Positions 1 through 8,804 of a stretch of 46,517 nucleotides of DNA are shown piece by piece. The DNA lies in assembly GCA_002793035.1 (NCBI GenBank), contig PFPL01000030.1:1-46517 (forward strand), in the 5' to 3' direction. The DNA is from Candidatus Magasanikbacteria bacterium CG_4_10_14_0_2_um_filter_33_14. GTDB lineage: Bacteria > Patescibacteriota > Patescibacteriia > Magasanikbacterales > UBA922. How positions within the stretch are numbered: the first letter of the stretch is position 1; the number at the start of each line of letters is the position of its first letter. A program made the translations under genes and the position numbers. The notes beneath the pieces are model-generated. The model was not told the origin of the DNA and searched no databases. It saw only the letters and a list, made by a program, of their open reading frames with translations.

Positions 1-181
1 CTACACCCATGATACCACCTGGGAATTCAAGCATCTCTTGAGATTGACAACTTGTCAGACCATTCATACGAGCGATACCGTCCCCCACTTCGATAACAGT
101 ACCAACTTCTTCTACTTCCACAGTTTTTTCAAAAGCAGAAATATGTTTTTTTAGTTCTTCTATTACTTGATTTGTAGACAT
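1..181 (-). CDS. atpA: ATP synthase F1 alpha subunit, N-terminal fragment (runs off window start)
   Basis: Minus-strand translation MSTNQVIEELKKHISAFEKTVEVEEVGTVIEVGDGIARMNGLTSCQSQEMLEFPGGIMGV is a typical AtpA N-terminus; position in atp operon. Confidence 0.9.
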   Translation of the reverse strand, partial: MSTNQVIEELKKHISAFEKTVEVEEVGTVIEVGDGIARMNGLTSCQSQEMLEFPGGIMGV

Positions 182-296
182 ATATTTTTTCTAAATTTCG
201 AGCGAAGCGAGAAATCTGTAGACCCTGCCAGCTCTGTTTTTAATTTAAATGTTTTTTGTAAAAATTATTAATTAATAATTACTAATTATTAATTTT

Positions 297-683
297 TTAA
301 GTAGTTAAACTTTTTTTTAAATTTGATAACTGTGTTTTCACACTAGCATCTAGAATTTTATCTTCAATCTTCACTTTTATACCACCAATCAAATTTTTAT
401 CTATTTTTTCAACTGATTCAGCTTTCTTTGAAAAGGCTTGTTTTATTTTTTCGACAATACCTTTGTCCAATTCACGAGCAGAAGTAATTTCTAGTTCCAC
501 TATCCCCTGTTTTTTCTTAAGTATTGTTTCGAATTCAGCAATAATATTTTTTGTCTGTTTTATCTTATGTTTCTTAGCTAGAAGATCCACAAAATTTTTC
601 AAAACAATATCCAAATCACTAGTACTCAGACCAACAGTCAATTCGTAAAGAGCTTCAGCAAATTGTTTATTAGAAATTTTCAT
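297..683 (-). CDS. atpH: ATP synthase F1 delta subunit
   Basis: C-terminal LIGGIKVKIEDKILDASVKTQLSNLKKSL is typical of the delta/OSCP family; operon position between atpF and atpA. Confidence 0.88.
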   Translation of the reverse strand: MKISNKQFAEALYELTVGLSTSDLDIVLKNFVDLLAKKHKIKQTKNIIAEFETILKKKQGIVELEITSARELDKGIVEKIKQAFSKKAESVEKIDKNLIGGIKVKIEDKILDASVKTQLSNLKKSLTT

Positions 684-690
684 ATATTTA

Positions 691-720
691 TGTCATCCTG
701 AGCGGAGCGAGGGATCTTTC
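691..720. repeat. Dispersed TGTCATCCTGAGC...GGATCTTTC repeat, copy 1
   Basis: TGTCATCCTGAGCGGAGCGAGGGATCTTTC; related copies at 1981-2018 (inverted) and 29598-29637. Confidence 0.7.
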
Positions 721-779
721 CCAGCAACATCTCAGTTTAGATAATTAAACTTACAATTGATTCTAAAAATCGTCTAAAA

Positions 780-1376
780 TTATTTCTTCAAATTTTTCAA
801 ACTATCTTCAATTATTTTTTTATCAATATTACCATCCATTTTTTCATTCAATATTTTTTCTAGAGCAGTCACAATAAGAGTAGCAGATTCTTGTCTGATT
901 TCTTCCATCATTTGAACTTTTTCAGATTGAATGCTTTTCTTAGCTTGAGCGACAATTCCTTCTACTTCAGTCTTAGCTTTTACTTTCATATCTTCACCAA
1001 GTTGTTTGGCTTCAGTATGAGCATGCTCAATTACTTTGTTTGCCTCACCTTTAGCTTCTTTTAGTTTATCTTGATATTCTTTTTCGCTAAGAGCTAAGTT
1101 TGTTTCAATTTCTTTTGCATTATCAATACTTTCATCAATCATTTTTTTACGTTCAGCCAAAGTTTTGGTAAGAGGTTTCAAAACCAAAAACCAAAGGATA
1201 ACTGCCACTACAGTGAAATTGATAAGTTGGAATACAAAAAGTTGCGCGTTTATCCCAAGTGAAGCAGCCAAACCTGCATCAGCAGTGGCACCATGTTCTA
1301 CCACTTCCGCATGTGTCTCTTCCATATTAACTGGAGTGACTACAGGAGTTTCAGTTGTATGTTCTACGTTTGCCAT
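780..1376 (-). CDS. atpF: ATP synthase F0 b subunit
   Basis: Single TM followed by long charged coiled coil; operon position. Confidence 0.88.
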   Translation of the reverse strand: MANVEHTTETPVVTPVNMEETHAEVVEHGATADAGLAASLGINAQLFVFQLINFTVVAVILWFLVLKPLTKTLAERKKMIDESIDNAKEIETNLALSEKEYQDKLKEAKGEANKVIEHAHTEAKQLGEDMKVKAKTEVEGIVAQAKKSIQSEKVQMMEEIRQESATLIVTALEKILNEKMDGNIDKKIIEDSLKNLKK

Positions 1377-1556
1377 ATAATTTTAGTCTAAAGTCTGTAA
1401 AGTCAAAAGTCTGTAAAGTACTTTTGATTTGTAAATTAAATATTTGTGTTTATCCATTTAATATTAGTGTTATTTATTTTGCTCAAACAAATAAACCAGT
1501 GGAACTAAGCTTACCAGTCTTTATAAAGAAAACCAGCAAACTTAGTTTACAGCGAT

Positions 1557-1808
<252 letters not shown>

Positions 1809-1980
1809 TCAGAGCCGTTCGACTTGAGTTGATTTTTTTAGTCGCGGCTGACATTTTAATAAAGTGATCTTTCGATCTTCTGAACTTCAATTTCTTGAAA
1901 TCCATTTAGATTGAACCATCTTTTTTAGAAAATCTTTTAAAGTCTTTTGTCTGACTATTTTTTCTAAATATTTTACTTAA

Positions 1981-2018
1981 GAAAGAACCCTCGTCGTATT
2001 CTCGACTCAGGATGACAT
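1981..2018. repeat. Dispersed TGTCATCCTGAG repeat, inverted copy
   Basis: GAAAGAACCCTCGTCGTATTCTCGACTCAGGATGACA. Confidence 0.6.
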
Positions 2019-2815
2019 TAGTGATGAGCTTCTTCTTCGTCACCATGTGGAGCAGAAGTAGCAACAGTCATATATACCAATGTAAGCATTGCAAATACAG
2101 CCGCTTGAATCACACCTACCAATACTTCAAGTAACATGAAAGGAGTTGGGACAAGAGCTGCGACTAGAGCAGAAATTACTGAAATAAGAACTTCTCCTGC
2201 AAAAATATTACCGAAAAGACGAAGAGAAAGTGAAATAACTTTGGCAACTTCTGAAACTATTTCGATAAGACCAACACCAAATTCAATAATAGCAGTAAGT
2301 ACAGCGATAGGACCTTTTTTGAAACTTTTGAAAACATTTTTTATTTGAACAAATTTTCCTAAGTGTGTAAAAACACCAATAGTAGCAAAAGCATACAAGT
2401 GAGATCCAATCACAGAGACAAGAGCCATCGCAAGAGTAAGATTCAAATCTGTATTAGCTGGACGAAGCAACATGTTGTGACCAACAGTAATACTTCCTGT
2501 ACCAGGCAAAAGACCTAACCAGTTTGATAACAAAATAAAAAAGAAGATAGCTCCGACTATTGGCAAAAACCTAATAGTCTTTTTTCTATCTCCGGTAACT
2601 TGGTCAAAATAGCCAAGCAATGTATCTAAGAAAAATTCACTAGCATTTTGTAATTTTCCTGGTTTCAAACTTATACTTCTTTTTATAAAGATTCCTAAAA
2701 TCAAAAAAATAACAATAGCAATCCAAGCATTTATCATAGTATTAGTAATATTCAAATTACCAATATGAAATATTGCTTCTGGTGCAAGAGTTGGGATGTG
2801 AATTTCTGCGGCCAT
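2018..2815 (-). CDS. atpB: ATP synthase F0 a subunit
   Basis: SLSLRLFGNIFAGE signature and multiple TMs. Confidence 0.95.
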   Translation of the reverse strand: MAAEIHIPTLAPEAIFHIGNLNITNTMINAWIAIVIFLILGIFIKRSISLKPGKLQNASEFFLDTLLGYFDQVTGDRKKTIRFLPIVGAIFFFILLSNWLGLLPGTGSITVGHNMLLRPANTDLNLTLAMALVSVIGSHLYAFATIGVFTHLGKFVQIKNVFKSFKKGPIAVLTAIIEFGVGLIEIVSEVAKVISLSLRLFGNIFAGEVLISVISALVAALVPTPFMLLEVLVGVIQAAVFAMLTLVYMTVATSAPHGDEEEAHH

Positions 2816-2939
2816 AAAATCTTTATATTTAACTAGATCTTACTATTATTCAAAATCTTTTTGCAAAATAGTGATTATTAGTTAATTAGTTTATTGGTTT
2901 ATTAGCTGAATCTGCGGTGTCTGCTGACTAGCTGACAAC

Positions 2940-3236
2940 TCAACTTTCTTTTTCATCTTTTTCTTTTTTATTATTAACAACGTCTTTGTCTAATTTCTTA
3001 TATTCTTCACCATATTGCTTGGCTTTTTTATAAATCATCTTAGTAGATAGAAAAGCCGCAAGTATGAAAGCTCCGACAGTAAACCAAGGAGCATACCCAT
3101 ATTTACCCTCGAGCCACTGACCAATAAGTACAAAAACTATGATTGGTACAGCGATAATAGCCCCAAAATCACCTACAATACGCAAGCCCAACATCATGTA
3201 TTTTTTATCTTTAGGGTCTTGTGATAAGAGAGGCAT
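2940..3236 (-). CDS. AtpI/AtpZ-like small membrane protein (ORF extends to 3281; start likely at MPLLSQ)
   Basis: Two-TM protein upstream of atpB in the atp operon. Confidence 0.7.
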   Translation of the reverse strand: MPLLSQDPKDKKYMMLGLRIVGDFGAIIAVPIIVFVLIGQWLEGKYGYAPWFTVGAFILAAFLSTKMIYKKAKQYGEEYKKLDKDVVNNKKEKDEKES

Positions 3237-3437
3237 ATTTTTGAAAGAGTATATTGACTGAAAAACGGTGCTATTATACAAGTTTTTCCCTAATTAGTCA
3301 ATTGTTTGGCAATATTTATTGTGTATAATATGTACAAACAAAATTTAGCTAAAACTAAAGACGCGAATAGTTTATCACGTAGTTATCCGCTGTCAATCTG
3401 CAAACCCTTGACAAAGCTGTAAAACATGTTCTAAATA

Positions 3438-3464
3438 AAAAACCGTGATATTCACGGTTTTTTT
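3438..3464. terminator. Hairpin terminator AAACCGTGA-TAT-TCACGGTTT with T-rich flank, downstream of tatD on minus
   Basis: Perfect inverted repeat with A/T tracts on both sides. Confidence 0.8.
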
Positions 3465-3475
3465 ATATTTATATA

Positions 3476-4324
3476 CTAAATAATCTTCATTCTATCAAAC
3501 ACTCTCAAACTATTTTCCAAAGCTAACTTCTTCACTTCATCTATACTCAAACCTTTCAACTCAGCAACTTTGTCAGCAACTTCCTCCACCATCCAAGGTT
3601 CACAACGTTTGCCACGATATTTTTGTGGTGCCAAATATGGAGCATCAGTCTCGACAATAAATCTGTCATTTGGAACTTTTTGCACTACTTCCCAAAGGTC
3701 CTCTTGAATCTGTGGGGCTGTTTTTTTGATTGGAAAAGTAATAATCCCCGTAAACCCAAGATTCAAACCAAAATCAAGATACTTACTAGCTACAGACCAA
3801 TCTCCACTAAAACAATGTATTACTCCCCTAATTGGTTTTGGTAATTCTTTTAAAACTTCTATTAGTTGATCATGCGCATCACGGACGTGAATTACAAGTG
3901 GCAGATTGTGCTTCTGCGCAAAATGATATTGCGCCAAAAATATTTCTTTTTGTTTGGCTAGTACTTCTTCTACGGTTTTGTCCTTTGGCACATGATAAAG
4001 CTCGAAACCACACTCACCAACTGCAATCACTTTTGGAGACTTAGCTAATTCGTCAAAATATTCTTCATCAAAACTTTCTTCCCGAGAAACAAAAGATGAT
4101 TCTTCTTCATCAACATAAGTTGGAAATAAGTGAATCGGATGAATCCCGATTGACGCAAAAATATTATCATGACTTTCTGCAAGTTCAACGGCTTTTTTAC
4201 TAGTGTCTTTTTGAGTACCAATAGCATGAAGCCAAATATTTTTTTCAGCACAAATTTTCAGTACATCTTCACGTTCTTCATCAAAACCTTTGAATTGTAT
4301 GTGACAATGAGAGTCAAAAATCAT
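3476..4324 (-). CDS. tatD: TatD family metal-dependent hydrolase
   Basis: MIFDSHCHIQF, HVRDAHDQ, GVIHCFSGD, VETDAPYLAPQKYRGKR motifs. Confidence 0.92.
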   Translation of the reverse strand: MIFDSHCHIQFKGFDEEREDVLKICAEKNIWLHAIGTQKDTSKKAVELAESHDNIFASIGIHPIHLFPTYVDEEESSFVSREESFDEEYFDELAKSPKVIAVGECGFELYHVPKDKTVEEVLAKQKEIFLAQYHFAQKHNLPLVIHVRDAHDQLIEVLKELPKPIRGVIHCFSGDWSVASKYLDFGLNLGFTGIITFPIKKTAPQIQEDLWEVVQKVPNDRFIVETDAPYLAPQKYRGKRCEPWMVEEVADKVAELKGLSIDEVKKLALENSLRVFDRMKII

Positions 4325-4434
4325 AGAATAGTTCCTAAAGTTTATAAAGTTAAAAGTTATAAAGTCCTTAAAAAAATCTTTTATTTATATAAAACTCTTT
4401 ATAACTTTATGAACTTTTTAACTTTCAACTAAAA

Positions 4435-6399
4435 TTAGTTTAATCTTCCACCCCACTCTACAACAGTAAATCCTTTACGTTCTGGAGTTATTAAGTATGG
4501 TTCAGGAATATTATACAAAGGATAATCTAATGCTTGATAATCCATAAAAACACGAATGACAGTATCTGGCTTTGGTTCGACAGTAAGAGGTGCCATATCT
4601 TCAAAAGTAGCTTGAGGTAAGAAAGTCACGAAAACATAAGGTTTCACAGTCAATTTTTCTTCCCAGAATTCCATAAAATCTTGTATTTCTTTTTCATTCA
4701 TACCAAGTTTGGTCAAAATTTCAAACATTCTACTTGGAACATCTTCTTTTGACATGACGAAACCATAACAAGGTCTAGTGTAGTCATATGAATATCCTTC
4801 CCAAAACAAATACGGATATTCTGTTTCATTTTTATAATTGAAAATTTCACTATCCGGTGTAGATCTTACAAACCAACCATCTTTACCATAATCTGGATCA
4901 CTAATTGATAGACCAGCTTTTGGCGCTACTTGTACATGCACATCTGTTTCTTCTTCTGGATAAAGATAAATAACTGGTTTACCACATTCAGCCATTGAAG
5001 AATATTTCACTTTTCTAAAAGCTAACCAATCACCCTGAGGATTCTTCCAGAATACCATAGGCATATCTGAGACGAAATCTTGCCACTTTTGTTCTTCGGT
5101 CATACTGCCAACGTCTTTTCCTTCACTCGCCAAATAACCATTGTATCCCCAATTAAATAATTTTTTGTAATATTCATTGTTCTCAACATTTGTCAAAGTA
5201 TAAATTTTGTCTCCTTTACTAGTAGTACCCACAACTTCCAAATTATCTTCACTAAACCAATCTTTTTGATTTACAGCATTTGGAAAAGTATTTATCTGTT
5301 CACCACAGGCCATCCAAAAATCACCTGCTGGAGCAAATTCATCCTGGTTATCAGAACCTCTCAACCAACTTACATCAAGTTTACTCTGAACACTAAAAAA
5401 ACTTTTCATCGTTTCAACAATAGATTGATCAAAAAAGTAAGGTAAATAATCATACTTAGCAACAGCACCATCTGGCATAGCTACTTCATATTCACTTCCT
5501 ACTTTATGAAGAGAACCCATATCTTTATCTTTGACAAAGACAGGAGCATCCTCTGGTATACTAGAAAATTCATTTTTTTCTACATTCAAAACTCCACCTC
5601 TATTGGAATAAAATCCTAATTCATTGAAAGCTCCTGATTCAGGATCTCGCAAAAAAGAACTAAAAACTAATTTACTATCTTCCCCAGGTATATCCAAAAC
5701 TGACTTAGGTTCTAACTTAGAATACAAATCATCAATTACAAAATTTTGACAGATAGCAGTATATTCACAATTTCCTTGATCTGCAGTAATCACAAAAACA
5801 AAATCTCCAATATTTTCATCATAAAAAGCAAAGTTATCCTCGTAACCTTGTCCCATACCAAAAAACTTTTGTGCCAACAAATACAACGGCCTGCCAGCCA
5901 AAACACTAGGACTCTTGATTTCACCTACTACATAACCATAGACTTTTTTCAAACTATCCAAATCTCTATCTGAATAATCAATTTCATTCCCCTGATCTGT
6001 GATAGGCAAAACAATTCTACTTTCCAATTTCTTAACTAAAACTTTTTGTTCATCATCCAAAACTTTCGCTCCACCATACCAGTCAACAATGATATCTTTA
6101 CTTGATAATGAAGCTGAGTAATCTTTTTTTCCACCTGACTTTTCATCGTATTTTGATAAAATCTCAGCGTTATTTTCTAATATGTTAGAATTATTATTTT
6201 GTTCCAGATTTGTAATATTGCTTGGAATTTTAGAATTATCAGCTTTGAAAAATAATAGAAACATTACAACAAACAAACCTACAAATAAAACAAAAATAGA
6301 AGCTATCAAAAAATACAAAAGACCACGACTCATTGAGACTTGGTTTTTGTGTTCTTCTGGTAACTGTTCTGGTGATCCTTGTGAGATATTTTCATCCAT
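4435..6399 (-). CDS. Hypothetical protein with N-terminal TM segment and large extracytoplasmic domain
   Basis: Long ORF; TM near residues 25-52; no recognised family. Confidence 0.75.
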   Translation of the reverse strand: MDENISQGSPEQLPEEHKNQVSMSRGLLYFLIASIFVLFVGLFVVMFLLFFKADNSKIPSNITNLEQNNNSNILENNAEILSKYDEKSGGKKDYSASLSSKDIIVDWYGGAKVLDDEQKVLVKKLESRIVLPITDQGNEIDYSDRDLDSLKKVYGYVVGEIKSPSVLAGRPLYLLAQKFFGMGQGYEDNFAFYDENIGDFVFVITADQGNCEYTAICQNFVIDDLYSKLEPKSVLDIPGEDSKLVFSSFLRDPESGAFNELGFYSNRGGVLNVEKNEFSSIPEDAPVFVKDKDMGSLHKVGSEYEVAMPDGAVAKYDYLPYFFDQSIVETMKSFFSVQSKLDVSWLRGSDNQDEFAPAGDFWMACGEQINTFPNAVNQKDWFSEDNLEVVGTTSKGDKIYTLTNVENNEYYKKLFNWGYNGYLASEGKDVGSMTEEQKWQDFVSDMPMVFWKNPQGDWLAFRKVKYSSMAECGKPVIYLYPEEETDVHVQVAPKAGLSISDPDYGKDGWFVRSTPDSEIFNYKNETEYPYLFWEGYSYDYTRPCYGFVMSKEDVPSRMFEILTKLGMNEKEIQDFMEFWEEKLTVKPYVFVTFLPQATFEDMAPLTVEPKPDTVIRVFMDYQALDYPLYNIPEPYLITPERKGFTVVEWGGRLN

Positions 6400-6427
6400 A
6401 TAATTATATTATTAAAAAAATTATTTT

Positions 6428-7714
6428 TTATTGAATTACAAAAGAAAACTCATCTATATTATAGTCTTTTATATTGTTTTTTGCAAACAAGTCTTTTACA
6501 AAATTTTGAGCATCAACGTACTCCAATCTCACCGCTTTATCATCTTCAAAAACAAAAGGAAAGACATAAAATTTACTACTGCCATCTTTGTATAATATTC
6601 CACCAATTGCAAAATTTATTTTTTCTTTATCTGACTTCGCAAAATAATCAAAGATATCATTACCTTCAACTACTTCTACTATTTCATCTGGTATTTCATC
6701 TTTCTCTGGCCACAAATAATCAAACCCAAATAAAAATCTATCTTCATTTCCCGCCAAATCGCGACGCAAAGATATTACTTCTTCCTCAGACATATCTGCA
6801 TTCCCCAATAACATAAAACTAGTCAGATTTTTTTCTGTTTTTTCACCCTTGCTAAAATAAGGGGAATAATAACTTGTGGTATTGTCAGCACTACTGTCTC
6901 CTATCATCTTGGCAGAATTGTCATGCTTTTCCAAAACTACTTTTTGAGTTTTATACTTCTCCATAATCTTCAGCAAAATATAGAGACTTGGTACAGAATC
7001 TATCTCCAGCTTATCCAAATTGGCAAAGTCAAAAGATTTTATAACATCGATACTGAGTTCATCATGAAAATTTGCAACATTCAAAGTCTGATAATGTGAA
7101 AAATCAATAGATGAAACAAAGACTGTATCAGAAGGCACAACCTCTAATAAATAATTTACAAAGTTGTCCATTTGTTCTTCATCAATATCTCCTTTAAAAA
7201 TAAATGGTAATACTTGTGCGTCAGGCAAACTCTTTTTTATAAATGGTAATATACCATAAATAGAATGCTCATCGTTTATCACATCTTCTTCAATGTTTAT
7301 TATTCTTTTCGTGGCAAGATTAGCAATCATTCCTCGATTGGTCGTAAGATCTCCATATGGTGTATGCCAATCGTATTCACTAGAGATTATCTTGCTATAA
7401 CCCTTATAAAAATGATTTGGACCAAGTACAACGATGGTTGAAGGATTCTGTTTTTTCAAATTCTCAAAGAAACTAGCATCTAAATAACCAGCTAATAAAT
7501 GGTGTGGCACGATACCACCTTTTATAATTGGTAAATCTTTTTCTAACTTTAAATCTTGATAAAATCTATCAAAAAAATCCTTATTCCAAGGGGCTGTATA
7601 ATGATAAGAGACACTTTCTTCGACAACTTTTACTTCATTTTCAAAATTACTTTGGAGTGAGCATCCAGGCAATAAAAAAACAATCAAAAATAACAAAGTA
7701 AAAGTTTTTTTCAT
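6428..7714 (-). CDS. Memo-family (AmmeMemoRadiSam protein B-like) predicted lipoprotein
   Basis: GGIVPHHLLAGYL, VVLGPNHF, DWHTPYGDL, DEHSIYGILPF, SSIDFSHYQ; signal peptide with lipobox LLPGC when started at MKKTF (7714). Confidence 0.8.
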   Translation of the reverse strand: MKKTFTLLFLIVFLLPGCSLQSNFENEVKVVEESVSYHYTAPWNKDFFDRFYQDLKLEKDLPIIKGGIVPHHLLAGYLDASFFENLKKQNPSTIVVLGPNHFYKGYSKIISSEYDWHTPYGDLTTNRGMIANLATKRIINIEEDVINDEHSIYGILPFIKKSLPDAQVLPFIFKGDIDEEQMDNFVNYLLEVVPSDTVFVSSIDFSHYQTLNVANFHDELSIDVIKSFDFANLDKLEIDSVPSLYILLKIMEKYKTQKVVLEKHDNSAKMIGDSSADNTTSYYSPYFSKGEKTEKNLTSFMLLGNADMSEEEVISLRRDLAGNEDRFLFGFDYLWPEKDEIPDEIVEVVEGNDIFDYFAKSDKEKINFAIGGILYKDGSSKFYVFPFVFEDDKAVRLEYVDAQNFVKDLFAKNNIKDYNIDEFSFVIQ

Positions 7715-7716
7715 AT

Positions 7717-7899
7717 TTAAAATATCCAAGACAAACCTATGACAAAAAATGCTACTACGAGAAGTACTACTAACAAAAAGATAACAATCTTATGTAAAAA
7801 AGACGTAATCTTTTCTACTTTTTGTAAAGTAATCTTAGTTTTTTCTAACTTGTTCAAAAAAGCAAAACTATTTTGTAAAAACTTTTTCATAAATTTCAA
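7717..7899 (-). CDS. Small single-TM hypothetical protein
   Basis: 60 aa ORF with C-terminal TM, directly upstream of the Memo gene. Confidence 0.5.
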   Translation of the reverse strand: MKFMKKFLQNSFAFLNKLEKTKITLQKVEKITSFLHKIVIFLLVVLLVVAFFVIGLSWIF

Positions 7900-7934
7900 A
7901 TTATCTGCGTAAATCTGCGTTTATATCTTACAAA

Positions 7935-8471
7935 TCAGCGTACCACATTCTCTACATAATCAACTGTCGAATGCAAAAGTTGTAAAGCTTGTGGTAGGAG
8001 AGGCAAAAAGATAGAAGCAATACTACTCAAGATTGGTGCCAATACTGAATGAGCCAAACCTGTCATGATTTTTTCAGACAATGGAATTCTCTCTACAAAA
8101 TATACAAAAAGACCAACACTAAGAATTCCTTCAATCAAACCAAGTCCCAATCCAAACAAACGATTGAAAGTTTTTACAAAAGGAATGATAGAAATAATCT
8201 TGAAGATTCTATCAATAAACCAAAATAAAACACCAAGGGCACTAGAAATAACAAAAAAAGCAATAATAAACATGAGTACTTTACTAGTATTTAATTGCCA
8301 ACCTGTAAAAGATGTTAGCCAGTTGGCTAAATCTAGATAATATCTACCAGCCAAATAAACACCCAAAAAAGTACCAATAAGAGAACCAAAAGCTCGTACA
8401 AATCCAGACCAAAATCCATAAATACCAAAACCTCCAATAATAATTAAAAAAATAATATCGGTGAAGTTCAT
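7935..8471 (-). CDS. CvpA-like membrane protein
   Basis: N-terminal NFTDIIFLIIIGGFGIYGFWSGFVRAFGSLIG resembles the CvpA family; 4 TMs. Confidence 0.75.
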   Translation of the reverse strand: MNFTDIIFLIIIGGFGIYGFWSGFVRAFGSLIGTFLGVYLAGRYYLDLANWLTSFTGWQLNTSKVLMFIIAFFVISSALGVLFWFIDRIFKIISIIPFVKTFNRLFGLGLGLIEGILSVGLFVYFVERIPLSEKIMTGLAHSVLAPILSSIASIFLPLLPQALQLLHSTVDYVENVVR

Positions 8472-8524
8472 ATTATATATAATAAAAAATTATGCTTTTA
8501 TTTTACTATAATTTACTAAAAAAG

Positions 8525-8682
8525 TAAAAAACTACCAATATGGTAGTTTCAAAAGATTTGAGCTACGGTGGACGGACAAGCTCAATTTATATCAGGGAGA
8601 GCTCATACTTCCTTGTTAGGTTTCCCCGCCTCCCAGGAAGGAGACACCTACCCTAATTCATTGGCCTGTCCGTCCACCGGAC
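8525..8682 (-). ncRNA. Candidate structured ncRNA A with own promoter and terminator
   Basis: No ORF; 13-bp perfect closing stem 8566-8578/8667-8679; minus promoter TTGACT(8710-8715)-N17-TATATT(8687-8692); minus terminator AAACTACC-ATATT-GGTAGTTTTTTACTTTTT. Confidence 0.65.
8529..8551 (-). terminator. Intrinsic terminator of ncRNA A
   Basis: AAACTACC/GGTAGTTT stem followed by T-rich tract on minus. Confidence 0.7.
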
Positions 8683-8686
8683 ACAT

Positions 8687-8715
8687 AATATAATACATTT
8701 TGTTTATAAAGTCAA
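8687..8715 (-). promoter_or_regulatory. Sigma-70-type promoter for ncRNA A
   Basis: TTGACT - 17 nt - TATATT on minus strand, start ~7 nt before the closing stem. Confidence 0.7.
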
Positions 8716-8731
8716 GAGTCTATTATCAATA

Positions 8732-8764
8732 AAAAAAATGACCTTATAAAAAAGTCATTTTATT
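8732..8764 (-). terminator. Terminator downstream of metG
   Basis: AAATGAC...GTCATTT inverted repeat with A/T tracts. Confidence 0.65.
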
Positions 8765-8804
8765 TTTTGAGTGTGAAGTATAAAGTTTTTAATATTCTGT
8801 CAAA

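Noticed and set aside
8566-8679. SRP (4.5S) RNA identity for RNA A
   Set aside because: Closing stem and size fit, but the conserved domain IV GGAA tetraloop and AGCAG asymmetric loop were not found on either strand; left as an alternative.
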